Positions 44,903 to 56,871 of a stretch of 64,000 bases of DNA are shown here, one piece after another; position 1 is the first letter of the stretch, and each line of letters opens with the position of its first letter. A program made the translations under genes and the position numbers. Source of the stretch: Trebouxia sp. TZW2008 (taxonomy: Eukaryota; Chlorophyta; Trebouxiophyceae; Trebouxiales; Trebouxiaceae); NCBI GenBank assembly GCA_002118135.1, contig BDIU01000075.1, forward strand, positions 235,323 to 299,322, read 5' to 3'. The notes under the pieces are model-generated. The model saw only the letters and a list, made by a program, of their open reading frames with translations. It did no database searches and had not been told where the DNA came from.

Positions 44903-45744
44903 GTGGTTCAAATAACACCTTCAGTTCAATGTCGGCTACTGTAGCCGGGCTACAAGACAAACCTCAACGCAGTGATTGGTTGATGATTATCTCATTGCCT
45001 AAGTATACAGTCAGCAGTCTAGAACCTTCAGTATGGTTGATTGATAGTGTAAAGCCTCATGCGTTACACCTTGCTTAACCCTTGCTGCCGTCAGCTCTCC
45101 ACTGTGACTGGCTGCAGCTTGCCTCTCCAAACTTGTTGCAGTCTGTTACTGGCAGCAATTTGTCTGAAAGACTGCCACTCTCTAGCAGGCTGCCGCCAGA
45201 CTTTACAGCTGTTGCAACAGTTCTTGCTTCTTTAATTGCTGTGGCTGCAGCTTCTCTAGCTTGTGCTTCTCACTAAGACTGCCAGCCAGCCCTGACATTC
45301 TGTGTGTTGTGAGCCTACCTGCAGCACCCCTGGCTTGCGTACTTGCTGCTTGTCTGACTGAGATGACAATAGCGTTTCCTCAGCCTGTCCGTGCTTTCAG
45401 CTAGCCTCAATTTTGCAAGACGCAACGTGACATGCATCACATGCTGCAACAGCAGCAGCTAGTTGTGATGACCAGCAGGAGCCTAAATAAAACTTGAAGC
45501 ATCATATCAGCCATTAAGCAAACAGAGAGAGAGAGATTAGTGTGAAGAAAAGTCTGTAGGCTTACTCTTCTTCTTCATTGCTCGGTGTACAGAATAGGTT
45601 CCGCCCTGCCAAGCTGATCGCAGAGCTAGTGTTGCATATACGCAGTTGCGGCGGGGAGTTTCTCCGCATCCAATCCTCACTACAGCACAATTCTCCTGGG
45701 CTTGTCGGCGCCGCCACAGCCGGGCTGCTGGGCCCGCGCAAGGC
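44903..45744. other. Spacer before the Nudix gene
   Basis: No supported gene. It includes a short GA run at about 45526-45536 and a CG-rich segment at 45640-45744 that probably belongs to the promoter and leader of the next gene. Confidence 0.4.
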
Positions 45745-48700
45745 ATGTCTGCAGATCTGCGAGTCGGAGCTATAGTCTTGAGCACTGACTGCTCCTGCGT
45801 CGCATTGGTCAAAAGATCTGCATCAAACTTGTGGGGCTTTCCACACGGTTGGGCTGACGGCAAGACGGAACAAGAAGCCGCCAAGCATTTTGTCAGGACC
45901 GAGACCGGAATTGTTTTATCCGACCCACTTCGGCAAGTCACTTTTGAGGTAGGCGCTGAGTCTGGCAGGCAAGCACTGACTCACATATCAGATGCAGTTA
46001 TTGACATGCCGTTCACCGTCCAGGCAGAAGAGCAGACGGGTATCTCAGCTCGCCTATACCTGATAACAGGGATCAAAACACAGGAGCTCGCTCCTGTGAA
46101 GGACTGTCAAACCGATGCCACCCAAGCTTCCTGGTTCCCGCTGAGACAAGTTTTCGACAGCGACCCCGAAGGCTCTGGAGCACTTGTAGCCCCGTTCCTA
46201 ACAGCGCTACACAGATGGCTTGACAGGTCTGCAGGATTTCTGTACTGCTTTACTGCACCCTACTGCACCCTACTGCACCCTACTGCACCAGCAAAATCCA
46301 TACATTGCCTGCCAACTGCAAGTCAGAATGTGCGCAAACATGCAGCTGCCTTACAAGGAGGCAGCAAGTGTTAGACACAGCTTTCATTGCAATGTCTGTG
46401 ACTTTGGGAGCTTGACACACAGCAGCATGTCTGCGGCAGCAATCTGGGTTTTTCTGGTCGGAATAAATTGGCGTGTTTGCTGCAGTCATCTGGACCTGCT
46501 GGTCAGAAACATTCGGCATGCTTGTCGCAGCAATCTAACTTTCTTTGGTCGAATAAAGTGGCATGTTTGCTGCAGCAATCTGGATGTGTTTGGTGGGGAG
46601 CTCAGGTCCAACAATGGCTTCACCGGGACTGATCTGGCTGAATGCATGATTTACAGACGGCGCACATGGCAAGGCATTTTGCCTATCAATCATCTTGCAC
46701 AGTGGGCCTTAAGCAATAAGGTGAGTTAGCATTGGCATGTTTGCTGCATACGGGCGTCTTTGCAGCTAGTGCTTTTGCAAATTATAGTATGCAATGTTTA
46801 CAGCTATGTCTGCAAGTCTGTGCAGGATCAGGCATGCCACATGCTTTCTGTGGCAGCATGCCCTCGCTTTTGAAAACGACTTGCAGCAGTTTCATTGTGC
46901 TCAGCGCATCTTCGTTTGCGCACATTTCTTACTGGGAAAAATTGTCTGAGTGCAAGCAGTTGTCTACGTCACAGCGCAAGCGCTGCTTCGCTGCAGATGT
47001 GCGCTTTTGGATGAGACAGACAGACTTGCACTGCATGCTGACCATCTGACAACTCCTTGCACAATGTTGCTGACACCACAATGCACATACAGCAGTGTGC
47101 TAGCATTGTGTCGTCCCTGCAGCATATATTGTCATATTTTGTACGACGCTTTGCTGTTTGTGCAGCATGTCTCTTGCAAGCGCGCACAAGCATGGTGTTC
47201 ACACAGCATGTGCTGCCAAGCCTGTACAGGCACATTGCATTGATGCTGCAACACTTGCTGGCAAGAGCGTACAGACAAACATTGTGTTCTCTATTCAGCA
47301 CGTGCAGGCATACTCATGACAGTGCAGCACGTGCTGCCAAACTTATACAGGCAAACTGCATTGTTGCTATAGCATGGGCTCACAAGAGCCTACAGGTGTT
47401 ATTTATGCAGCATGTGCAGGCATTGATAATGCAGCACGTGCTGCCAAGCTTTGCACAGGCATTGAGCTATCTGTGCAGCATTTGCTGCTGCCAAGTATGT
47501 ACAAGCATGGTGTTCACAAGCATGTGCTGCCAAGTTTGTACAAGCATGGTGTTCACACAGCATGTGCTTATCAGTCATGTGCAGACATTGTGTTGTCTGC
47601 GCAGCACGTGCAGGCGTTATGAACTCAACGCAGCACGTGCTGCCAAGTTTGTACAGGCACAGAAAGAGAGCAACTGCAGCTGAACACTCCAGCACTGAAG
47701 TGTGTTTGTGGTGTGTTCCGCTGCAGTTACCAAGTCCCTGCTATGACACAGTGCACAACCCACGCGTGCTCCACATGCAGTGTGTGACGTGCATTCTGCC
47801 ACATCTGGGTCTACAAATCACTCCAGGTAAAACAGCGCACAACAGATTTAGTTCAGAGCAGTCCTTTCTGATCTGCTAGGGGCGTTCATCAGCATAACAA
47901 CAGAAACAGCAAACTCAGTCTGCATGCGATGCCTCAGTTCTTGATGGAATCGTTTCTTTATGGCAGCATTGTCTTTTGTGTAGAATGCATATACGCCGAC
48001 CTGCATAAGAATTGTGCATCTGTTGTTTGCAATCCCATCAACACCTTTGCATGCTAAGCACAAAGTGGTTTCAAGGGTGTTGATTCACTTGCGCATGTGT
48101 TTAAATTGCTGGCAAGCTTTTTTGTGCTTGGCAGGTAACTTTGCAAAGGTCTCTGATGTGTCAGCATAGCTACAGTTATCAGCAAGCAAGACCAGCTCAC
48201 TTGCTGATAACCTGTTTGCAAAAGTCTCCACTTGCTGTAGATCTGCTTGTGTATTCTGCACTGATTGTAGACCTGCATGTCAAGTGTCTGCATTGTGTGA
48301 ATGCTTTCAGCTTGCTTGTCATCACCCTGCCAAAGCTCGTTCTCCCGAATACCATGCAGGTGTAGTTTGTTGTGTGAATTGCGTGTGTTGTCATCGCTTT
48401 TGCAATTCATATGCAGCCATCATACAGATCTGCTTCAGAAGTGGACATGCCCACTTCAGTTCTTAGTCTTCACTAGACAATACACTTGTCAATCATGCAG
48501 ATTGGGGTTCAGTGACAACAGAGGATGCAACCCAGAACGCTGCTCTGGCCGCAATCCTCTTCTTGGCCGGTGGTGTGGGCAAAGACAGCCCCCATTGCAT
48601 CATTACCCTGGTAGGCAGTGACCCCACAGTGAGACCCTTGGTGCTGAACCGCAAGCAAGCCACCAAAATGCTGGAGCAGCGCGTCAGTCAAGTCTCACAT

Positions 48701-50188
48701 GCCAAGGTGAGAGCCAGAAGTACACAAAGTTGAACATTCATGCATACATGTTTATGCAGATATACTTACATGTAAAAATCAAGACATGTGTGGCCTCAAT
48801 CAACAAAGGCATGGTGAACCCATCGTTGTGTCAGGCACTGCCCTGGAGGCTGCATTTCTGCCTGTCATGAAGCGCTGTTTTGGGGAAGTTTACTGTGGCA
48901 TCCTGAAACTTGACTGCAGGTAAGGATGTTCACAAGGAAACACTGAAGCGCTTTGGTTTGCCAGCTTGTTGATCAGTCGACTCACCATCTACTGGCTGCG
49001 TCCATTCAGCCCATGGAGCACGTTCAGTACAACAGGTCACTAGTCCATACACAACAGAATTCAATTAATGTTCTGCTATACACAACAGGAATCCGTTACT
49101 GTTTTGCTGCAGGAAGAGGCCAGGAAAGTCTTTGAAGCCAAACAGGAGGCCTGGGACAAAGAAAGCTCAGCGCTGCAACAGCAAAAGGCTGCCCTTGCAA
49201 AAGGAGGCTCGCAAGCAGACGCTGTGGTGAAGCAAGTGGCCAGCTGGCAAGCCTCTCTCCCTCAAATTGAGCAGTCACTGGTTCAGACCCCCAAACACGT
49301 CATGAGCTTTCCTGTGATGAAGACAAGACCGGCCAGCGCAGCGCATGGGGTCGTAGACAGGGGCTCAAACAAGAAGAAGATGAAGGATGATGCGCCGCAG
49401 GCAGAGCTACAGCGCAACCAGGCCAAGAACCCAGTTCAGGTACAAATACAGTAAATTCACTCATTCATTGTAAGGACACTTGATGTCAGGACACTCTCAG
49501 TGTAAGCACAAAGCAATTGGTAACCAATCACTGTATTCTGTTTCAGTGGCACCTCTGAATAGGGAAATTTTGATATCAGGACAATTCAATACAAGAAATC
49601 AAAGCAGTTGTCACAAAGAGAAGTCACTGTACCCACCAAAATTTCTGCGCAACAACAGTCTTGCACTTGCTGTCTTGCTATTTGTTGAGTCTGCATGCAT
49701 GCTGTTTGTATCGGGTGTTAGTCTTGCTTACAGCAGGCTCTTGTATTGTTGTGCAGTCACATTGCTGTGCGGTCCTATTGCAGCAGAGTTTGAGACGGTG
49801 GAGTTGTGAGAATTTGGCTTTGTCACTGTCATTGTCAACCTGACAGACTGCAGATTTGAGGTCCACATGTTGACTTGACATGCATCTCTTTTGTGCAACT
49901 CTGATGCAATAGAGGATTTGGATGCTGTACATCTCTGCGTCCATGTCTTTGCAGTTGATGACTCTTTCTATGCAGGAGCTGAAGGAGATATTGGATCGAT
50001 ACAAATGGCAACAAGCAGAGTACAGCTTCCATGGGCAGCAAGAGGACGGCGGGCACATATGCCAAATTGCTGTTAGAGATGCTGGAATCCAAGGCATTGT
50101 GTCCAAGCCCTGTCAGAATCAACGATCTGCTAAATCCAGTGCTGCTAGCCAGGCATTGGCAATCCTTATTGAAAGAAAGCTGGCGTGA
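45745..50188 (+). CDS. Nudix (DCP2-like) protein with two double-stranded-RNA-binding domains
   Basis: Exons 45745-46226, 46576-46720, 47727-47826, 48501-48706, 49113-49439 and 49976-50188 join in phase to 490 residues. Residues 1-160 form a Nudix domain close to the DCP2 decapping enzyme (VGAIVLS, LWGFPHGWADG, ISARLYLITGI, ASWFPLRQVF). The Nudix box is degenerate: of the GX5EX7REUXEEXGU residues only one glutamate and the last glycine are clear (FVRTETG), so hydrolase activity is doubtful. Residues about 195-264 look like a dsRBD (HLAQWALSNKLPSPCYDTV ... ATQNAALAAILFLAG) and 421-490 form a second, clearer one (ELKEILDRYKWQQAEYSFH ... SAKSSAASQALAIL). Between them is a Gln/Lys-rich coil (EARKVFEAKQEAWDKES). 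An exon-like segment at 48849-48919 cannot be placed in phase and was left out. The fusion is supported by phase only; two separate genes remain possible. Confidence 0.65.
46250..46289 (+). repeat. 10-bp tandem repeat, four copies
   Basis: The unit actgcaccct is repeated four times just after the exon 1 donor of the Nudix gene. Confidence 0.9.
46437..46575 (+). repeat. Three acceptor-side copies of Nudix-gene exon 2
   Basis: The acceptor sequence ttgctgcagcaatctgga recurs with landmarks at 46437, 46483 and 46528, before the real one at 46573; the spacing is 45-46 bp. One copy has a mutated pre-acceptor (ctgcggcag). Confidence 0.85.
47150..47660 (+). repeat. Minisatellite-like array in Nudix-gene intron 2
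   Basis: Irregular repeats of cagcacgtgctgccaag followed by tttgtacaggca fill about 500 bp. Copies differ in length and order, and no exon nearby shares the sequence, so this array is not obviously junction-derived. Confidence 0.75.
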
Positions 50189-50945
50189 TGTGCTGCATCA
50201 CATTGGCAGCAGCTCCCAGAGCATCAGTGTCAGTAGCACAATCTGTGCTGAGCTGGTGCACAGGAGCTTGTCACTTCCCTTCGTTCGGCACATGTTGTGC
50301 AATATCAGGCATGAGATTTCAAAGCACAGAGATTAACCCATTTGCATTGCCAGGGTGCCTGCTGCTTTGCGTATGATTGACCTGAAACCATGAATGTATT
50401 TCATCATTGTGTTGTTCAATCTAGAGCTGTAAGCGGTCTTGCGCAGGAGTGTCATGCACTTTGAATGCTTTTAGTTGTACAAGCTTTGCTGCAGGAACAA
50501 GTTGCCTTAGATCATGTGTTGAAAGAGGCTGTCTTTCAGTTGATACACGATGAACCCTGTTTGGGTTGTAGCGTCAGCTTGTGCTGTAAACCGTTGGCTC
50601 GAGTCACAGCTGTGCAGCAATGCGTATGTAATATACAGCAATGGTCACCTGGTCATCCTAACTAGCGCGTTCAAATGCAGAGTTTCAAGATGCTGCTTGT
50701 CCATACATGTTTTCTGCAACACTGCGCGCAGGAAGTCACATGCTGCCTTTGCTGCATTGTACATTACTGATGACTACTCAAGTTGCTGCATGCATAATGC
50801 AGCCAAGGGTCCCTTTTCAAAGCCTGCTCTCTGACCCTGAGACTATATTCAAGGCGCAGATACTGCTTGCATGCAAGACATGCCTTGTTGCAGTGCCACA
50901 AGAGCATTGGTGCACAGCTGCCCCTGCTGTTCTGACTGACAAATG
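50189..50945. other. Tail-to-tail spacer between Nudix and glucokinase genes
   Basis: No supported gene. One stretch after a gctgcag (about 50495-50565) is open but isolated and has no recognisable family. Confidence 0.4.
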
Positions 50946-53900
50946 TCATACAGTGCCATGTTTGAAAAGGTCTCCTCGTCGTGCAGCTTCCACAACAGCA
51001 TAATAGCCCTTTGTGACATCTGGTGTCTTGAGCAAGCGCAAAGCATACTCTCTGGTCCCCAAGACTCCGAGGCGCTCGTGGGTGACAGCATACAAGGGAA
51101 TGGTCTACACAGCACAACCATGTGTTGGCAGTCGGTAAAAGTCGGTATAAGTCCAAGCTTTGAGCAATGGCTGACAGCCTCTCCAATGATTGGTCTTTCT
51201 TCTTCGTAAGAATTGCAGGTCCAATCAGATTGGAGCTTGAGATCAGTGCAGCAGCCTGAGCAGCGATGACTGTGATGACTATGCTGCAAGCGAGATTGGG
51301 AGGCGTATGCATCAGCTTAGGCATGAGTGGTGCTGCAGATACTCTCATGCCCAGGTGGGGTTTGAGTCCCAAACATGCAAGTCAGAATCATACAATTGTA
51401 TGAGTGGCAGACGGATAGTTCACGTTTGGAATATGTATCCTATAGCCTCTGTTGCGCAATGGTTGCTATTCCAGACCACGTCCTTTGCTTCACTGACAAG
51501 TAGCAAAGTTTCTACTTGAAATGCTGTTGAAACGTGTATCTAACAGAGAAAGGCGAGCATACCTTCAGCAGAGTGTGAAACCTGCTTTCCTTGAACAAAA
51601 ACGCATCAAGAAGGCCACCGGTTTCCCGTATCCGATCCAAAAACTTTGGTGTGATGCCGCCTGTAGGCATCGACAGTCACAATTGAGACATCACGATTTC
51701 ATGTCTGTGGCGCTGTGCTCACGCAGACCATGGCTTAGCAGGATCAAACTAGAGAGGGACTCATCTGCAACACTGTAGGGCGCGAGGATTACAGGCATGT
51801 GTGCTTACTCATTCATTTCATTCATTATAAACGTGGGCTAGGCAGGCTCAGCAGGCCTAACTAGGTACGTACAGAAGCAATCAACTGTCTTCAGGTGTAC
51901 TGAGTTGCGTGGCAGCTTGTGTCTGGGTACGTACCTCGCCTGTGCATCACTTATGAGCATGCAGAGTTTCACACTTGTGCACATGCCAAAATTTTACACA
52001 GCATGCTGTGCATGCAAAAGTGCATTGCCTGTGCATCACCTGTGAGGAACACTCCGCCTGTTGCTAGTAAGCGCACGCCCATGTGACTTGCTTCAGCACC
52101 CAGTATGGCCAACATGAGATCTGCCGCCTCTAGACAAAGCTCATCCCTCTCCTGCTCACCATAACATATAGTAATGTGTAGTGTAGGTGTAGTGCATGGC
52201 ATAGTTATGGTGTAGTTAACATATAATCACTGCTGCCTACAATATGACTCTGTGCAGTTTCGCCATGTATCATTGATGGCTCAGCAGACCATAGCTTTGA
52301 GTCGTTTGCAAGCTGCACAGCAATCACAGCAAGGCAGCAGGAAAAGCTGACGATTGAACTTGTTATGACATTGATTTTGCCATGACAATGGAAAAAGCCT
52401 ACTGATACATGCATAGCTGACAAAAGACCGGCCAAACAAACAAGCCAACAAGCGCTGAGTGTACTTTCAAAGGTCCAAACAGCCACTAAGCAGCAACTGC
52501 AGCAACACTGCTCTGGGTGCAAGTCAGGCATTGCGCCATTGGAGACCTGCTATCATCTGTCACGTGATCCGCGTACAAGTACGAGAAATCACGCTCGAGT
52601 TACAGATGCAAGTATATGCAGCATCGGGCAACCATCGATGCAAAGCGCGTGAGAAAGCTTGGAGACCTGCACAGTCACTGAGTCACATGTGCAGCATGAC
52701 TCTCTTTTGTTCAGTACTTTCTCTTTATCAAAACACACACCACTCTCTTTTGTTCAGTAGTTTCTCTTTATAAAAGCACACACCACTCTCTTTTGTTCAG
52801 TAGTTTCTCTTTGTAAAAGCACACACCACTCTCTTTTGTTCAGTAGTTTCTCTTTATGAAAACACACAACATAACGGCATTCTTGATGTAAGGACAAGGC
52901 AAGTGGAAATGAATAACTGCATGTTCACTGCAGTGGTACATGTGAGTAAGGATGATTTGTTTCAAGGACAATCATTTTGTGACCCAAAGCATTTGTGTTA
53001 AAGGTAAAATGCTGTGAGTAAGGCATTCTGCTGACCTGCATTGCTGCTTTGCCTACAGAGGGTGGATCTCGCTCGGTTTGCAGCTGATTCTGAGGCCTGC
53101 CGCCTGGGTTGACTTTCCTCAAGAAGTCGTACAGGTTGACCAAGCCAGAGCCACACGCTAAGTGCTCAACTGCATTCACCAACAATTTCTCAGACATGAA
53201 CAAAGCTCTATCTTTGAAATCTGTGACTCCAAATGCTCAACTGCAATAACCAGCATATTCTCATGCATTCACAAAGGCCAGGCATGTGCTGAGAAACATG
53301 GTGGGTTGCGCAAAGGCCCTGGTCACAACGAATCGTACCCACGTGCAATGGTCGAAACACCGCAGCTGTCCGAGCTGTGCGTCGTGTTAGGGTTTCATCG
53401 TTCTTCAGGGCGCACATGGCACCCACACCGGGGAAAGGGGGGGGGGGCGCTCCATAGAGTGGGGCGCCCAATGTTAGACAATTCTGACCTTGCCAATGCT
53501 TTGGATCAAGCCCAGTGCCTTACACATGCATGCTTGATGCGATCAAGTCTTGCTATGAACTCAGCTGCAGTGACTGATAGTCAATTGCTTCTTGCACATG
53601 CCACATGAATGGGAAAGGCTGAGACAGTTTGTATGTCAAACTGCGCGCTTCAACGCTGAGAAGGAACAGTCTGCTCAGACTGCATTGTGTAGGATGAAGT
53701 TAAGGATTTGCAGGTCAGCAGGTGTTTGTACACATGGCCAGGCGGCATGTAGTTGTTGTTTGCCTGATGAAGTGTATAGAAGGAATGTTAGGTCAAGATC
53801 TAGGCAGCACACCTTCACAGTAACCAAACTGGTCTTCAATGTAGCCCTGTATTTGCCTTTGCAAGTCGCCCCTGGGGGCAAAAGAGGAATGCGCTCCCTC

Positions 53901-56871
53901 ACTAGCATATACCTTGTACCCTGCGATGCAACCAAATCAGCGTTGTCTACACAGGTAGCATTCACATTTGTACCTGCTGTGCGACAAAGTTAGCAATGGC
54001 GGTTTCAGTTAGCAACTAGCATGCTGCTAGCAGTTCAATGTTAGGCCAACAGCATGAAAGCAGCATGGACCTTTTGCTTGCCAGCATGTGTCAATGCAGG
54101 TGAAAGCTGTTCAATCATGCGATGCACAGTGAGTAATGCAAGAAGCACATGCTCAAGTTCACGGCAACTGATTGCTGTGCAACTTGTATGCAATGCATGA
54201 CAGATTAGATAGCTTGCATGTGCAGAAAGATTCATGCTCATGAAGGCAGATCTTCAACGTCAGGGCTGAAGTACCTTCAAAACGCTCATCCCAGATGAGC
54301 TGTGCTTCTCCCAGCCCTGTGCCAGGACCCAGAACAGCCCTTGGCCCCTACAGAAAAGAACCCAATGCTATGAAAACTAGTTGGTAAGTTCAAAACACTG
54401 CACCTTGGAAAAAAGGGATGTCAAACAAGACAAGAGATAAATTTGCCTGCAATAGATCTTGATGCCAACCGCCATCAGGTGGCAGCTGCTCTCAATCACA
54501 AGAATGCTTTGCGGCCTTCATGCCCTTGCGCTTTGTACTTCTGGCGAGCGCCAGCTTGAGCAAATTGTCAAGCAAGAGTTGTTTGGGAAACAAGCCAAGC
54601 TGTAAGAAATTGTTGCTTTTGAGCTGTTGCATCATCATGGTGAGGCATCTCACTTCCAAGTATGACACAACGGCATGCTCAGACAGATGTGCTTGACACA
54701 TGTGCACCCGGTATAGCAAGATGACTGCAGAACGCCTGAGTGGTCAGCTCACCTGTGGCGCTGCCGGAACGTCATTCAGCACAACGTAATCCTTCTCTGA
54801 AATGATGGTGATGCCATAACCAGCAGCCTCAAAGTCATTCAGGACAGCTACACGGATGCCGTACTTCCTGCACTGTCACACAGCCATGTCAATAATGATC
54901 ATAGTACAATTTTGGCAGGCGCTGTCATACGTCCATGTTGCAAATGATCACACTGAGGTTGTGTTTGGGCACTGTGACACAGACGTGTCATGCATGGTCA
55001 TAGTGAAATCTTGTCAAGGCAGCATCATACAGCCATGCTGCAGAGAATCATGGTCAAACTTTGCTGAGGCCCCATCATACAGGTATCTCGCAGATGAAGC
55101 AGCATGTATGACATTGCACCAGGAGCTGTGCAGGCAAAACGGCCAAGCGGTTGTAGCAAACCGCAGCAAATACTTACTCTGTGAGGTCGTCTCCATCAAT
55201 GTCCCAACTCAAGTTTGTCATGTGGCATGTGTTCTCCTGCACAAAGCCTGCAGCAGCACACACAAGATCCCACTCTGTCGCAGCGATGCGTATTACCAAG
55301 CCTTTGAACAAAAGCTGCTGTTGTGCAGCCTGTCTACCATGAGTGCATGCACGCTAATTGTGTATGGCACAAACTCTGAGTCGCAAGGCTGCCTTGCCTC
55401 GCATCAGTTGCCGACCAAGTCATGAACAGCATGCTGCGCCAGGTCAGGCACATCAACGCACAAAGTGCTTGGTCACAAAGATGTCAAATGCCATGCATGC
55501 GGGGCAGTGTTTCTTGTAGGCAGGCATCATGGCGAAACATACAACTACAGCCTGGCATATGCAAATGTCTGCAGGCTACTACATGACCTCCTTCAAAACA
55601 TGCCAGCAGACAGAAGAATTGTAATGTTATGACAGAAGCCACATCATTGCTTTTGTGCTGGCTAGCGGACAGCTTGTCAGCAGGTAAGCTCAACTGCTGA
55701 CCTGCACAGGCAAGAGCAGCGCTCTCAGGTGGGCTCTCCCTGTAGATTGGCTCTGACATCAAGGCTTCAAAGGCATCCTCAAATGTCTTGTAGTCAGCTG
55801 TTGGGTACGTCTGCAGCATCACAAACACAGCAAATATTAAGGGCTTGTCCATCTTAGTGTCTGGAACATCATGACATGCCAGATGCGAAGGACCTGCTCA
55901 GCCAGAGTGGTGAGTGCAATGGAGTGAAGCATGTCATGCAGTGATGAAATCAAATTACATGCATGTAGGCAAGGGTAGGATAGCAGCCTGACTTTCTAGG
56001 GCAGCTGTCACAAGCAATGCTTTGCCTGTGAAGGCTATCATGCAACAAGCATTGCAATGCATCAGAAGCTATGCATGCTCCTATGTGAAAACATTGACAA
56101 TATGCATCATGCCAGCAAATTAGCCAGCCAATGCCTGGATGAAAAAGCATTGCATTGCAGGGCAAGTCTCACATAAAGTCCTTTGCAAGAAGACAGACAA
56201 TACGCATCATGCCAGCAAGTCAGTGGGCTATTGCGCTGGTAAAGCAGCATTGCATTGCAGACAAGTTGTGCATGAAGCCCTATGAGGTAACATTAACAAC
56301 AAGTATCATGCCAGCAAGTCAGTGGGCCAGTACCTTGGTCTAGGTGGAAACATTGACAACATGCACCATGCCAGCAAATCAGCCGGCCAATGCCGGGTAA
56401 AAAACCATTGCATTGCAGGGCGAGTCTCACATACAGTCCCATACAGGAACACAGACAATATGCATCATGCCAGCAAGTCAGTCGGTCACTACCTTGGTAA
56501 AGATCTCATCATAAACCACATCCACCTTGATGTTGGCTTGCCAAAGCGAGAAGCGGCAGTTCGTTCCTCCAATATCTGCTGTCAGCAGCACATCTTTCTG
56601 TTCCTGCATCACATTTCAGTGTACTGTCAGTGTGTCAACCAAACATGGGCCACCTTCAGACATGGGCAAGCTGTCAAGAGGCCAGCCCTACCTCTCCAGT
56701 ATGCCGCTTCACTGCTGCATCAGCTATCGCATTGAAGTCCTCAGCATTGACTCTGAGCGAATTGGTGACCTCGAGCAGTTGTTCTTTGTATAAGTTGCTT
56801 TTTTTGTGGTGCCAGGACCCTATGCTGGGTCGTGACAACGTGAAAGAGCCTGAGCCATGGAACTCAGACAT
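50946..56871 (-). CDS. GLK: Bacterial-type glucokinase
   Basis: Eleven exons: 56692-56871 (ATG at 56871), 56493-56603, 55702-55810, 55178-55247, 54753-54867, 54275-54347, 53813-53920, 53036-53169, 52040-52154, 51563-51660 and 50946-51104 (stop), about 423 residues with every phase consistent. It matches bacterial Glk throughout: phosphate-loop LLTADIGGTNCRFSLW (about residues 67-82), MTNLSWDIDG, VAVLNDFEAAGYG with the catalytic Asp, VLGPGTGLGEA, ASEGAHSSFAPRGD, VEHLACGSGLVNLYDFL, GVRLLATGGVFLTGGITPKF across two splices, FLFKESRF and ERLGVLGTREYAL. It should phosphorylate glucose with ATP at the start of glycolysis. About 60 residues precede the kinase fold (LLEVTNSLRVNAEDF); this could be a targeting or regulatory extension. 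The start is the first ATG of the open exon and is less certain than the rest. Confidence 0.9.
51806..51890 (-). repeat. Dispersed repeat with GAATGA tail, copy 2
   Basis: Minus-strand copy of the element at 10303-10386, in glucokinase intron 9 and in the sense of the host gene. It shares the gacagttgattgcttctg head and an ATGAATGAAATGAATGA tail. Confidence 0.75.
52699..52870. repeat. 43-bp tandem repeat, four copies
   Basis: The unit actctcttttgttcagtagt (first 20 bases) starts at 52699, 52742, 52785 and 52828. It lies in glucokinase intron 8 and ends with a CT-rich and a TATAAAA-like half. Confidence 0.9.
53220..53270 (-). repeat. Acceptor-side copy of glucokinase exon 8
   Basis: aaatgctcaactgcaataacc repeats the real junction taagtgctcaactgcattcacc (plus-strand view) about 70 bp upstream in the sense of transcription. 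Confidence 0.55.
56090..56492 (-). repeat. Four donor-side copies at glucokinase exon 2
   Basis: The sequence just inside the exon 2 donor (plus-strand view: catcatgccagcaagtcagt) recurs with landmarks at 56467, 56368, 56308, 56209 and 56109; the first is the copy next to the real donor. Spacings are about 99, 60, 99 and 100 bp. The 56308 copy even keeps ccttggt like the real exon end. Confidence 0.85.

Noticed and set aside
44688..44960. Nearly identical protein-like ORFs on both strands
   Set aside because: They come from the 119-bp-arm inverted repeat; the symmetry produces mirror frames, not genes.
47057..47683. 208-codon plus ORF rich in repeated HVLPS segments
   Set aside because: It is the translation of the intron minisatellite and lacks splice-site or family support.
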